From: Sergeia podlipaevii
Taxonomy: Eukaryota > Euglenozoa > Kinetoplastea > Trypanosomatida > Trypanosomatidae
Direction of reading: 5' to 3'
Assembly: GCA_030849805.1 (NCBI GenBank)
Contig: JASANZ010001984.1
Span: 1 to 29,564, forward strand
DNA: 29,564 nt
Shown: piece by piece, positions 8,801-16,500 of the stretch
How positions within the stretch are numbered: position 1 is the stretch's first letter
How the letters are laid out: every line of letters starts with the position of its first letter
Position numbers and translations under genes: made by a program
The notes under the pieces: model-generated
The model's database searches: none
Told to the model about the DNA's origin: nothing
The model's input: only the letters and a program-made list of their open reading frames with translations

Positions 8801-9862
8801 GGTGTCTATAGATGAAAGTACTCGTCTCGCTTGCGGTAATAACGCGCCAGAAGAGCTGGCGTTGAGCACGACGTGCCTGCGGTTAGAGCTGCGCTCTCTG
8901 GGTGGCGTGTCGAGCATCACGGTGTCCGATGCTTGCCTGTGCATGTCACGTTGCACGTCCTGCAGATACTGCGGGTGAAGAAGCTGAAACGACGACTGCG
9001 GTGGTGAGGCGGCCGAGGTCATGCCACGATGCTGCTTCTGTCTATTCGCTCTTCGCGGGCGTGATGGCGCGGGGGATGGGTCAGCGCGGCGAGTGTACTT
9101 GATCGGCTTGGTCTCTGCTCGCGCACCGACTAGCTCCTCGGTGGAGGCCATTGTAGTGAGGGATACGTGGAAAGCGCCCGCCGCGACAGTTTCCTTCCCA
9201 TAAAACGGAGACTTCTCGCCGAGCTGCACCGTCGTTGGCGACGATGATGGGGTGAATTCACCCGGTTGTTGCTGCTGCTGCTGCTGGGTTCGTGTCAGGC
9301 CCTGCATGAGGGGAGTTCCATAGTTGCCGCCTTTCTGATTGCTAGCGGCATTGCTATTATAACCTCCTCCTCCACCACCACCACTACCATGGACGACTCT
9401 ACCTTCAGGGATCTGTCTTGGAACGGAACGTGGGCGGCGCTTGATGTGCGTACCAGAAGGCAAGCCAGCACGTATGAATCCTCCAGTTGGCTTTAGAGGC
9501 CCCATATCACTAGGGCATAACGCAGTATGCTGCTGTTGTTGCTGCTGCTTTCCGCGAGGAGCGGGAGTGGCTGTGTCCTTGCCGGCACCAATGTTCAGCG
9601 TAAAGAGACTGGTGGGTCCTGTGTATAAAAGATTAGCATTGTTGCCGCTGCTGCTAGGTGCCTCTGCAGGCGAGGTGGGCCCATCGTCCTGACCCACAGC
9701 ACTGAAATTAGGCCTCTGAGCGGTGCCATTGTTATTGTTGCCGATGCTCTGTGTGCTTGTGGTGGAGCGCACTGGGAACATTCCTTGTAGGGATTGAAAA
9801 GTAAGCGGTGCGGCACCAGTCCCTGTTCCTCCTAATGAAGATGTGGTACTTTTCTTTCTCAT
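2858..9862 (-). CDS. very large, mostly disordered hypothetical protein, 2334 aa
   Basis: Function not recognised. The open frame reaches 9955, but that first codon is GTG; the first ATG is at 9862-9860 (M-R-K-K-S-T-T) and is also the first ATG after the acceptor at 10050-10049. Most of the chain is Ser/Thr/Ala/Gly/Gln-rich with poly-Gln runs (near residues 110, 195 and 960). Islands of likely helix interrupt it at about 361-391 (YLALCEELQVEP), 500-555, 622-661 and 754-811. A long basic helix at about 1431-1524 (HWRQCRRAKMSALLLRTARM, then RRALLSWVQRRRTRK) resembles IQ-type calmodulin-binding or coiled-coil sequence. The best ordered part is about 1815-2070, rich in aromatic and acidic residues (YDSYVDVYELRHEMP, ACYCVHSEREW, YDFVEEFLYQCFP), followed by a disordered Gly/Ser linker and a helical C-terminus (about 2246-2334). 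No signal peptide or membrane span is seen. A structural or scaffold role is inference only. Stop TAA at 2860-2858. Confidence 0.9.
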   Translation of the reverse strand: MRKKSTTSSLGGTGTGAAPLTFQSLQGMFPVRSTTSTQSIGNNNNGTAQRPNFSAVGQDDGPTSPAEAPSSSGNNANLLYTGPTSLFTLNIGAGKDTATPAPRGKQQQQQQHTALCPSDMGPLKPTGGFIRAGLPSGTHIKRRPRSVPRQIPEGRVVHGSGGGGGGGYNSNAASNQKGGNYGTPLMQGLTRTQQQQQQQPGEFTPSSSPTTVQLGEKSPFYGKETVAAGAFHVSLTTMASTEELVGARAETKPIKYTRRADPSPAPSRPRRANRQKQHRGMTSAASPPQSSFQLLHPQYLQDVQRDMHRQASDTVMLDTPPRERSSNRRHVVLNASSSGALLPQARRVLSSIDTTSSSFKGVAKEEALRSYLALCEELQVEPNHHWVSTLITAATAGDSADSNMELNNTVNVASPLLLTSEEGTAAAAGASTATSSSTAVIKRPKSCAKSPGTGHASTGGKSPRTGRAGAGTAKAPTLTPLSSSPQGTLAATRTKAQQQQRSTADVCLDKMSAFCTQYLHPFRSMMEVLRQRRDDVQSSLDKFAAVCSELDTLPTKHLPQDHSGTTAAAPAAGVATGTITRKASTTSSTGSTGHIVRGAGAAATTAAYPSPLNSSSRQAATVTNLQGKAEELTESLRGIQQSVTRLLLKMGECAKAAHKPLGTFSGSSSSNVVSGGGATGTATPRGAATASSMEEGTPKQTPSGGSRQSGGYEAFVSPLPRVPPSGGSGGGIGLLNSPLATDAGSSAGARAHVPRGFVNFVSSQEKEIVVQLTGLCETVQALMQQRDGFLHVEDAAILSTPLFLSVEAPMTALSSARTEKMDDSVSNATEKISVASRRKSQVTTPRQSAGGRTPRQTGKNSTTLTPRTKGLKQKSSTAASSNEGSQRAVTAATAVVKRKSIQPHFVLAGFNLAATTTTTAPAAAAAASGVVAAGSQIVEALPSSSLPSHRDDATGQQQQQQGSTVSVIVLSSGATAESTTARSKRLSVDSQGSSSALNNTVCSSKGIKKSSQQKSASSSVGLAASLASPGAAAARGSTTNEPSRSQSAGPGKKLKRSSSTGVNARGAASLQSPGVATSVTLRSSVPSRDTLVSTLGHSALPCQSAAELITARQVEEALGVWNAISAILTGDSGEQYAGSQSGALVSSSTSAAAAGTVYTGAGRPPIARGPNAAIPPMSVTSGDGGPLDNSPRPSSSSSFGAPVSKLAALAGQVTSTSTNDDNSSGHGFIAVSAQQSSPPLPYGLTVVPGTFTDELHRAYASEKGNNGITEEKGVAAAPEMVETILSQGGTPDQLSVGDTQKPVKQQSGSGRVTDDDSVIRKACGAATEARLALNLTRATSRSHSSGTGDKDDDDADSGDKEHEHDEQQDAESFRNEVRAAEGLSHRTPSSDPLTQSEAALTAASCIFPPTSASAATMEPSGTVVSPSHFHVKEAAAVMARHWRQCRRAKMSALLLRTARMDEQERVAELQQRSVLEARVRRALLSWVQRRRTRKAVALEAEGKRKLEAAAALARASSTQAEKEKRLIASGRAGGSNNTSESDGASPLHSHRALTAREKFQLRKEQRKAMMNQSANTSSTTQTAATAPDVSFDGSLDAFAVGKEATKAEGVSRQQHQHAPAPPAVSPLPLLANGISTKAIGSYNRDSDSFEVALLHRLLRAPQALLYTVRVVTDRYPTRPPMGYAKSKPSSGTREVPQSISPERPAPAEPAGSTAQGRTESTLSPAALKAREALAKKGIYTVPFSAARPLLSYSATLSFSTAAGVTEGSSGVVGEESPKRAKRTAKSPRTSMPAKTQKSSAAVSPTGGAGVHSGRLHHAFSLPIPLSIRYDSYVDVYELRHEMPVVKDFARPFERWGIANALSRRIFTAAAIYAWQLIFSHTPHDDYKQCQLRTPEEKTSRLDRVEQRNRMILACYCVHSEREWLREASKDLSFVGQIWNPKKSMDANDPDFDRHCRETYDFVEEFLYQCFPTANSLDDVPSFLVGAGVYFLLKSVFHEYALTDTMADAAKAWAALPEVQQTVPTLETSRLSGYKQEVIQRCELMNLLERMGYWLSGHNPWAGVDDSTSVLNRASPQASLGFEPAIISSAFGEEPFVTSSGGVGGLHRPLATQMSMSPTLASISPTYDTVSLQGTLNGTSFKAASGGIGGGGPGSPWQGNNNSNSEALSGSGGAPSNATTPSAFAATRQGQHNVMYAATTSATATTSAGAAGSLRGATPLEQEAAAYEHAQERQRPHARLARVPAAALTKSNYKSEKYLQKRERSLVLALVRWAKDQAKQSGASSPVSRVSGFDGDELLLLFPKKFLVQLAETLTLELMGLRLDLEVCEDLDCVE

Positions 9863-10048
9863 TATGCACGGGAAAAAAGAATCAGATTGTGTTTGAGATG
9901 ACTTGTTCCCTCTTTCTTTCTTTCTATCTCTCTCTCCTCGTCCTTCACAAGACACAAAACAATAGTGACAGTTGCAGTAATAATCTTCTTTTTTTTTTTT
10001 TAAAGATTCGCAACCTCCTACTATTCTTCTCTCTCTTCCTATGTGTGA
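9863..10048 (-). other. predicted 5' UTR of the 2334-aa gene
   Basis: Minus-strand leader between the acceptor-like AG at 10050-10049 and the ATG at 9862. It is purine-rich and has no ATG, which supports 9862 as the true start. Confidence 0.4.
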
Positions 10049-10050
10049 CT
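10049..10050 (-). promoter_or_regulatory. candidate trans-splice acceptor for the 2334-aa gene
   Basis: The minus strand reads a T/C/G tract (TTTATTTATTTCTCTGTTG, plus 10051-10075) and then the first AG at 10050-10049. The next ATG downstream is the chosen start codon. Confidence 0.4.
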
Positions 10051-11635
10051 CAACAACAACAGAGAAATAAATAAACTAAGAGCAACAGGAAATCCACACA
10101 CACAAAAAAAAACACACACCCACCTCTTGCGTTTACAACACACTGAAGTAGACTAACCTTCTTTATTCCCTTTCCTTTTCTCTTCTAGTATCGCCTTCTT
10201 GCTGTCCTCTATTACTTTTGTATATAACAGTCCAGCGCCTCTCTCTCTCTTTCCCCTAAAGGTGTATATTTACAGATATAGAAGATGACACTGCTAGTGC
10301 CAGGGTTTGCTTATATATCTTCTATTATTATTTTTTTTTTTTTTGGGTTCACCCCTTTTTTCTCTTTCCTTAAAGATAACTCTTTCAAAAGGAGTAGCCG
10401 CGATGCAGAGCACAAGAACGACAAAAAAAAACACACACACACCAAATACTATGCAGTGAAAAATATATAAAAGAAAGACGTGTGTGTGCGTGTGTGTGTT
10501 TATATATCTAAAAAAAAAAAGAAAAAAAAATAACAAAGAAAAACTAGCAAACTGGCGCACGGCTCAAAGCAGGGTAGTGCAAAGGAAAAAAAAAGAACTT
10601 GAGTAACGTTGTGTAGTTTCTCCTCTCTGAAAAAAAAATAAGTTATATAGAATAAATAAATATATAGAAATCGACAAAAACAACGCTAAAGAGAAAATAT
10701 AATATATATATGGAGTAATCTAACAAGGAATTCTGCTCTTATTTTTTTTTCCTTTTTTAGTACTGCAACACCAACTACGAAATGTGCAATACAATCAAAT
10801 GCCTGCGTGTGAGTGTAGACAAAACGGGACGAAATTAATATTATTAATTAAAACTCGAGGACCAAAACCCCCGATCTCAGGAGATAATAATAATAATAAT
10901 ATTAAATATAAAAATAAAAAAGCGCGGTAATACAGTATGGTTGCTTCTGTGATAACCATACAGCTAGTACAATAGAACTATAATATAGAAAAGAAAAAAA
11001 ATACTAGAAGAGAGAAATTTGTCTCAAAAACAAAGAGAAGAAAAGCAGATAAAGGAGAACGCGCGCACTCACTCTCAAGCCTGCAACCCCCTCTTTATTT
11101 TTTGGTTTTGAACAAGCAAAGTACCAAAAGATATAAAATCTGTAAAAAAAAAGAAAAGGAATATTTTTTAAATGAAACGGATTAGCACCTACACACACAC
11201 ACTTGGTACAGATGTATTGCTTTCTATTCCTCTGTATGTAGTGCCTGTAAAGATATATAAAGAGATCCTTGTTTCTTCCTTCCTCTACGTTCCCCAACAA
11301 TAAAAAAAGAGCATAGAGAAATATATATATATGTATGAATATAGCAAAAGAAGGAGAAGGGTCTCACAATAAAATATGTAACACAATACATCTTCAAGAT
11401 GGTAGATAGAGAGAGTTTTTGTTTTGGTTCACGTCTCCATTGCTATCCACGTCATTAGATTTTTTTTTTCTCTTTTATTGCGCGTATATATACGTCTTTA
11501 CTCGAGCGTTGCATTTTTTCTTAAAGGAAGAAACAACAGATTCAAATGCACAGCTAATAAGAAAAGCACCCTCACAGTGACACAATATGTATGCATATTA
11601 TGTATGTAATGAATCAGTTAGCTGACTCGCCCTCA
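10051..11635. other. AT-rich spacer, mostly 3' UTR of the LYR-protein gene
   Basis: About 1.6 kb without a supported gene. It holds CT runs, GT/CA and TA microsatellites, AAT repeats near 10890 and many poly-A runs. Two inverted repeats stand out: an AT palindrome at 10833-10849 and an 8-bp stem-loop at 10935-10961. Frames of up to about 98 codons here start at non-ATG codons and encode repeat-derived peptides. Confidence 0.7.
10935..10961 (-). other. stem-loop in predicted 3' UTR
   Basis: Perfect 8-bp inverted repeat (GTATGGTT / AACCATAC) at 10935-10942 and 10954-10961 with an 11-nt loop. It lies in the predicted 3' UTR of the LYR-protein gene, inside otherwise simple AT-rich sequence, and could form a hairpin in the RNA. 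Confidence 0.5.
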
Positions 11636-12490
11636 CTAAGGCATGTATCCAGGTTCGTTTGCTGCTCTCAGAGAGAGAAACGCCCCCCGCAGCTCTTTGA
11701 GCTTCTCCTTCTGCGCTGCTGTTAGCAATTTCTTTTCTTCCTCGTTGAGATCCTTCGAGGTGACCCCAGAGGAGAGGTGTAGCACGTATTGATACCACGA
11801 TTCATAAAAGATGCCCGCGTAGACGACATCTGCGTCCATGTGCCGCTTAAACTCCTGCTGGACAAAGCGGTTGCCAAATTCACGTTGTTGCTCGGTAAGG
11901 AGGTAGCGAAGAAGACAGTCTTCGGAGTGTGGCGTGGGGTCTTCCTGCTCTTGCGAACACGGTGTCGTCGCGCCAGTACCGTTGCCGCGGTGGCTACTAC
12001 GATTAGTACTACTACTGCTAGAGTCGGCGGTGGAGTTGTTGTTCAAAAAGCGTTGCTCTTCTGAAGAAAACCCTCGCGACGAGCCCTTGGCACCACCACC
12101 ATCGCGTACCCCAGTCACCGACGCCACCGCCGCTCCAGGTCCTCCCGTCTGTGACTTCTCTAAGGAAACTGCTACGGTTTTGTTATGTAGTCGAAGTATA
12201 GTTCGATAAAGCCGCACCATGTGAAGCCGCCACTCTGGACTGTTGTAGGGAATAGAAGACATCTGTGAAGGGTGCGCAAGGCCCGCTAGAGAGGCACGGA
12301 GCCTGTAGTTGGTGGGAAGTTGCACGTGCGCCATAACGTCTGTTGTGTTATCTGATGCTGCTCCACCACAATGTTGCTGATGTTGCAGGCGTTTGCGCAC
12401 TGTATTGGAGAAAGGGCCGTAGCCGGCACGCCCGTCATCGCTGCTCCCAAGTGCAGCCGTGCCACAGAGCATAGCAGCTGTGCGTCGCAT
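11636..12490 (-). CDS. SDHAF3: LYR-motif mitochondrial assembly factor, SDHAF3/ACN9-like, 284 aa
   Basis: SDHAF3 (ACN9; Sdh7 in yeast) is a mitochondrial matrix protein that helps mature the iron-sulfur subunit of succinate dehydrogenase (respiratory complex II). Here residues 85-104 hold the first helix with the LYR tripeptide at 94-96 (HMVRLYRTILRLHNK). Residues 203-239 match the second signature of the family: FGNRFVQQEFKRH, then an aromatic YESWYQYVLHL. Residues 248-275 (L-N-E-E-E-K-K-L-L...KLKELR) match the usual C-terminal helix. The N-terminus (MRRTAAMLCGTAALG) looks like a mitochondrial presequence. Family members are normally about 120-135 residues; the extra length is an N-terminal extension and a Ser/Thr/Gly/Asn-rich insert at about 105-192 that splits the two conserved helices. 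The frame continues to 12637 only from a GTG; the ATG at 12490-12488 is the first after the acceptor at 12555-12554. Family assignment is from motif order and spacing, not from an alignment. Confidence 0.85.
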   Translation of the reverse strand: MRRTAAMLCGTAALGSSDDGRAGYGPFSNTVRKRLQHQQHCGGAASDNTTDVMAHVQLPTNYRLRASLAGLAHPSQMSSIPYNSPEWRLHMVRLYRTILRLHNKTVAVSLEKSQTGGPGAAVASVTGVRDGGGAKGSSRGFSSEEQRFLNNNSTADSSSSSTNRSSHRGNGTGATTPCSQEQEDPTPHSEDCLLRYLLTEQQREFGNRFVQQEFKRHMDADVVYAGIFYESWYQYVLHLSSGVTSKDLNEEEKKLLTAAQKEKLKELRGAFLSLRAANEPGYMP

Positions 12491-12553
12491 TATATATATA
12501 TATTTGTTGTCAACACACAGCAGCAGCAACAACAACAGATAATGCTGCCCGCT

Positions 12554-12555
12554 CT
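12554..12555 (-). promoter_or_regulatory. candidate trans-splice acceptor for the LYR-protein gene
   Basis: The minus strand reads CATTTTCTTTTTACTATACTG, a GT run, and then AG at 12555-12554; further AGs follow within 10 nt. The leader of about 63 nt has no ATG before 12490. Confidence 0.4.
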
Positions 12556-13543
12556 CCCACACACACAGTATAGTAAAAAGAAAATGTATGGAGTTATATG
12601 CTAGATATGCAGTATATAAAAATAATGAAAGGCGCACTTCCCTGCCTTCCTTTCTTTAACTTAAAAAAAAAAATCTCTCAACCCAGCTGCGTTCTGGCTA
12701 TAAGTGCAAAGCCGCGTTTAGGTGCAAGCAGGATTTGTTGAGATGCAAATATAAAGCAAAGAAAAAAACAAAAACGAAAAAAAAAACGAAGAGTGATATG
12801 TAGCAATCGTGAGAAACACGCACACGCATAAATAGTGCGCATAGAAAGAAGAAAAAAAAAAGGAAAATCAACGATGTGTAAGACCCTGCTTTCTATACTC
12901 ACTCAGCAATGTTTTGAACAGGAAATATGCTTGACTGCAACAGAGATAGAGAGCATAGAGGAAGAAGAAGAAGAAGAAAAAAAAAGAAAAGTAACGGATG
13001 CAATAACACTAACACATATCCATCATGCCCCCCCCCCTCTCTCTCTCTATATATATATATATATTGTACCAAACAGAAGTGTGCTCTCTTCATGCATCTA
13101 AGTTCGACAGAGGGATGAATGCTAAAACAAATAAAAATTGAAGGAGGGACAGAGAGACTATGTTGCCACCCCTACTCACACACCACCTTCCCTTGTCTCC
13201 CCGTATATATTAGTTTACATATGTATTGCCATTCATTCGTGTAGTGACAACGGCGACGTGGAGAGGGAAGATACATATAGAAGAAAGGAAAGCAGAAAGC
13301 AACCGCCTACAAAGTTTCAACATCGGCAGCACACACTGCGCAGTGGGCTCCCCACTTTACTCATTTCTTCGCGCAATAAGCAGAAAGTGCGTGAGTGAGG
13401 GAAGAGAGAAAAAGAATACCCCCACGTAAACGGGCATGCCTGTGTATGTAAGCAGCATGTAAAAAAAAAAAAAAAGAAGAAGATAATAATAATAATAATG
13501 CATCACCCTTCTCTCTCTCTCTCTCTCTCTCTCTCCCCTATGT
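12556..13543. other. AT-rich spacer, mostly 3' UTR of the 1306-aa gene
   Basis: No supported gene. Contains poly-A runs, a GAAGAA tract near 12960-12990, a C8 run followed by CT and TA repeats at 13027-13064, AAT repeats at about 13484-13500 and a (CT)12 microsatellite ending close to the stop codon of the 1306-aa gene. Short frames here have no recognisable protein character. Confidence 0.7.
13511..13534. repeat. (CT)12 microsatellite
   Basis: Twelve uninterrupted CT units that begin about 10 nt beyond the stop codon of the 1306-aa gene; the transcript therefore carries an (AG)12 run at the start of its 3' UTR. Confidence 0.95.
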
Positions 13544-16500
13544 TTACACAGATCCTTCGGATGCTTGTAAAAATTCGCTGATAATCGTGGACTGTCTGTT
13601 CTTGCGAGCGCTTTCTTCGCCACCGCTACTAAAGACGTGACTGGCAAACGCGTTCTCTGATAGTCCTCCAGACGTAGACATGGATGACCGTTCGTCCGCC
13701 CCAACTCTCTGCTGCGACGCCGCATTGACCAACGTCGAGCGGCTCACTGTCGATGTCAAGGAGGGCCTCCCCATGATGACACTATTGCGTCCACTCTGAC
13801 CGATTTGCCCGCTGCTGCGCAGACGCCTGCGCATGCTCACCGCCATGCCAGGATTTTGCTCGCCCTCCTTTGCCAGTGCCTGTGCCTCGCTCAGCAGAGT
13901 TAGCCGGTTGGGCACCAAAGGCGGCGGGGGGTAGCCGTCAAAGATGTCCACCTGACGTTCCTTCCACAGCCGGTACACCTCGCGAGCGTTGTCTAGACGT
14001 TCCTTCTGCAAGGCCGCGCGAGTTTTCATGAGATTGCCACGCTCAACAGCTAAGAGATTCACCATACCAGCCACGGGTAGCGTAGTGGTGTGGGGATCGA
14101 GGCCACCTTCTAGCATCGCACCGACCGAGCGGTCAACGTAGGTGCGCTGGCGGTATACATTCCACAAAATCTTCATGTTCACTCTCGCCAACTTCTTTGT
14201 GATTTGACCCTCTGTTGAGTAACGCTGCCGCACCTCATGCAGTACCTCCGTGGTACTCATAGGGCTGAGAAGGATACCCGCACAAAGCACGCGCAGATAC
14301 TTGCCTGTCGCCGGTCGCGATGTGTCAGGCACCACAAGCCGCTCCGTCGCAACCTTGTGAATGGCGAGGTAAACACCGCTAAGCAAGGACATCTGAGGCC
14401 GCAGTTTGACCACTTCAGTCGTCCCGTATCGCATTTGGATGAGATGAGATAGGGGATCAAGACTGTTGCGCAACTTCACCGGCCATGGGTGGTAGCCAAG
14501 CGTGTATTCAGGAGTTAACATGGGCAAAAAGAGAGATACTGCGGAATCAATCATGTCCTTCATAGCGTCTAGTGTGTTATGCAGCTGCGTGTTCTCCACA
14601 ATTATAGCATCGGACAGCTTGGTGCGGTTAAGCACACTGGTAATAGTAGTGGCGACCATCACTCTGAACCCCTGGATCTGCTCCTGGACGTGATTCTTCA
14701 CCTTCCACAGCTCGTTTCGCAGATCATGAATGTTTTCTGTGAGTGTCTTCTCCACATAACTAAGGTCCATCAGCCTTTGTAGTCGTTCAATTTCCTGATC
14801 CTTCGCCATGAGGACATAGCCATGCTTCACCTTCATCATCAGGACGTTATTCTTCAGCTGCTTGTGCTTTTCCTCAAACTCGGAACGCAACTCGTTTCCT
14901 TGCGTCTTGATGTCCTTTTGCATGCACTCACGCAAAACATCAGGTTGGAACTCCATCGCTGCGGATGCACTCATGGGGAAGACTTCACCCTGCTCCACAG
15001 CGAGAAGGGCGAGATCAAGAAGACTTTGAATAGAAATAATATCGCTCGTGGCGGTGTTGTACGCTGCGGTGGTAGCAGCAGCAGCGGCGGCCGCAGCGTT
15101 GGCGGGTGGCTTTGACTTCCATGCACTATCCTGAGAGGCGCTGCTGTTGTTAGTATTATCGTTCACGGCTGCTGCTGCGGCGGCGCTCGGTGACTGTGGC
15201 TGCGTAGTCGTGTTTGGGCTCCCCGCCCCCCCGCCAAGGGAAAGCTCCAGTCCTGCTGCTGGTGTTCCTCCTGGCGACGCGGTGGTGATGAAGTTGCCGC
15301 AGCTGGCGTCTGTTGGGGTCAAGACAGGCTGCCCGCTTCGTGGGGAGGTCGGCGCGACGCTGTTGGAGGAGGCTGAGATAGGGAACCGCGCAGGCGCATG
15401 AGTCCGCATTGAGTTCGCAAAACTTCTATTGGCTCCAGGAACAGAGCCAGCAAGCGCGGCATTCGCATTTCCTCCTGCGTTACTGTTTGTATTGTTGCTG
15501 TTATAGACGCCGCTGCCCACCTGTGTGCTAGAGATGAGTCGGTCGCGCATTTGCGCCTCCTTCTGCGCCGCAAACGCGAGCTGTGAGCGAAGCATGTTAC
15601 ATTCACGAAAAAGTGTCTTGCGCAAATAGTCGATGATGCGTGCCTTCCGCTCTGTGTAGCTGCCCTCAAACAGTAGCTTGTTTTCCACCTCTCCTTTCAG
15701 ACGATTGGCTTCCGCAAGCTTCACCTCTAGATCTTTTGCATACTCCTCGAGCTTCTCATAGGCGGCGACAGTGACGATGTTGGAGCCATTCTCCTCAGTG
15801 AGGGTGGCGACACTTGTCATCTGTGTCTGGCGACGCTCACGGAAGCAGTAGGCTTCATATTCTGCCTGACGCGAGGCCGCGGCGGCGTTTCTGCCACTCC
15901 CTTGGGTGCCACGCTGTCCTATGGTCGAGCTCGAGGGGGACACTAAGCATCCAGCGCCACCGCTTTCCACCCAAGGTATATTCGTCATGGTTGCGGTACC
16001 ACTACCGGCTTCTCCAAGTCCCAGGAGCCCCGGTGACACCTCGTGGTCTTCTGCTGAAGCGAGTCGCGCACTGCGACCGTAGCCCAGAGGCAACGCTGGG
16101 TGCTCTTCCTCCTCCTGCCCACTTTCCTTTTCTCCGTTACTACTCGCGTTGTCACTACCGGCTGCGGTACCAACAAGTTGACTCGCAAACGTGGCGTACT
16201 GTGGGCTCAGTCCTCGTACTTTACTAAGTCTCTGTTGCTGTTGCTGTTGGGAAAACGAGACGCTCCTGTTGGTGGGAGGCAGCGCGTCATTCACGGACTG
16301 ACTGCTACTGCTGTGCCCACCATGAGCAGTATGAAGTGCCTCTTCTTGTGCGTGACCAAGTTGCGCGTGCACGGCACCGCTGTTGGGGTTCTGAACGAAC
16401 GTGGCACGAGGCAGCACGATGGGCTGCTTGCGGAACTCTTGATAAAGATTCTGAAGCTGAAGTCCGCTCATGGGGCCGCCAGACGCGATGCTCCTACGTG

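Noticed and set aside
9863..9955. N-terminal extension of the 2334-aa protein
   Set aside because: The first codon of the longer frame is GTG, not ATG, and the extension is encoded by GA repeats. The ATG at 9862 is used instead.
12491..12637. N-terminal extension of the LYR protein with a hydrophobic Leu run
   Set aside because: It begins at GTG, and the Leu run comes from a CAG/CAA repeat. It also crosses the predicted splice acceptor, so the hydrophobic stretch is not a signal anchor.
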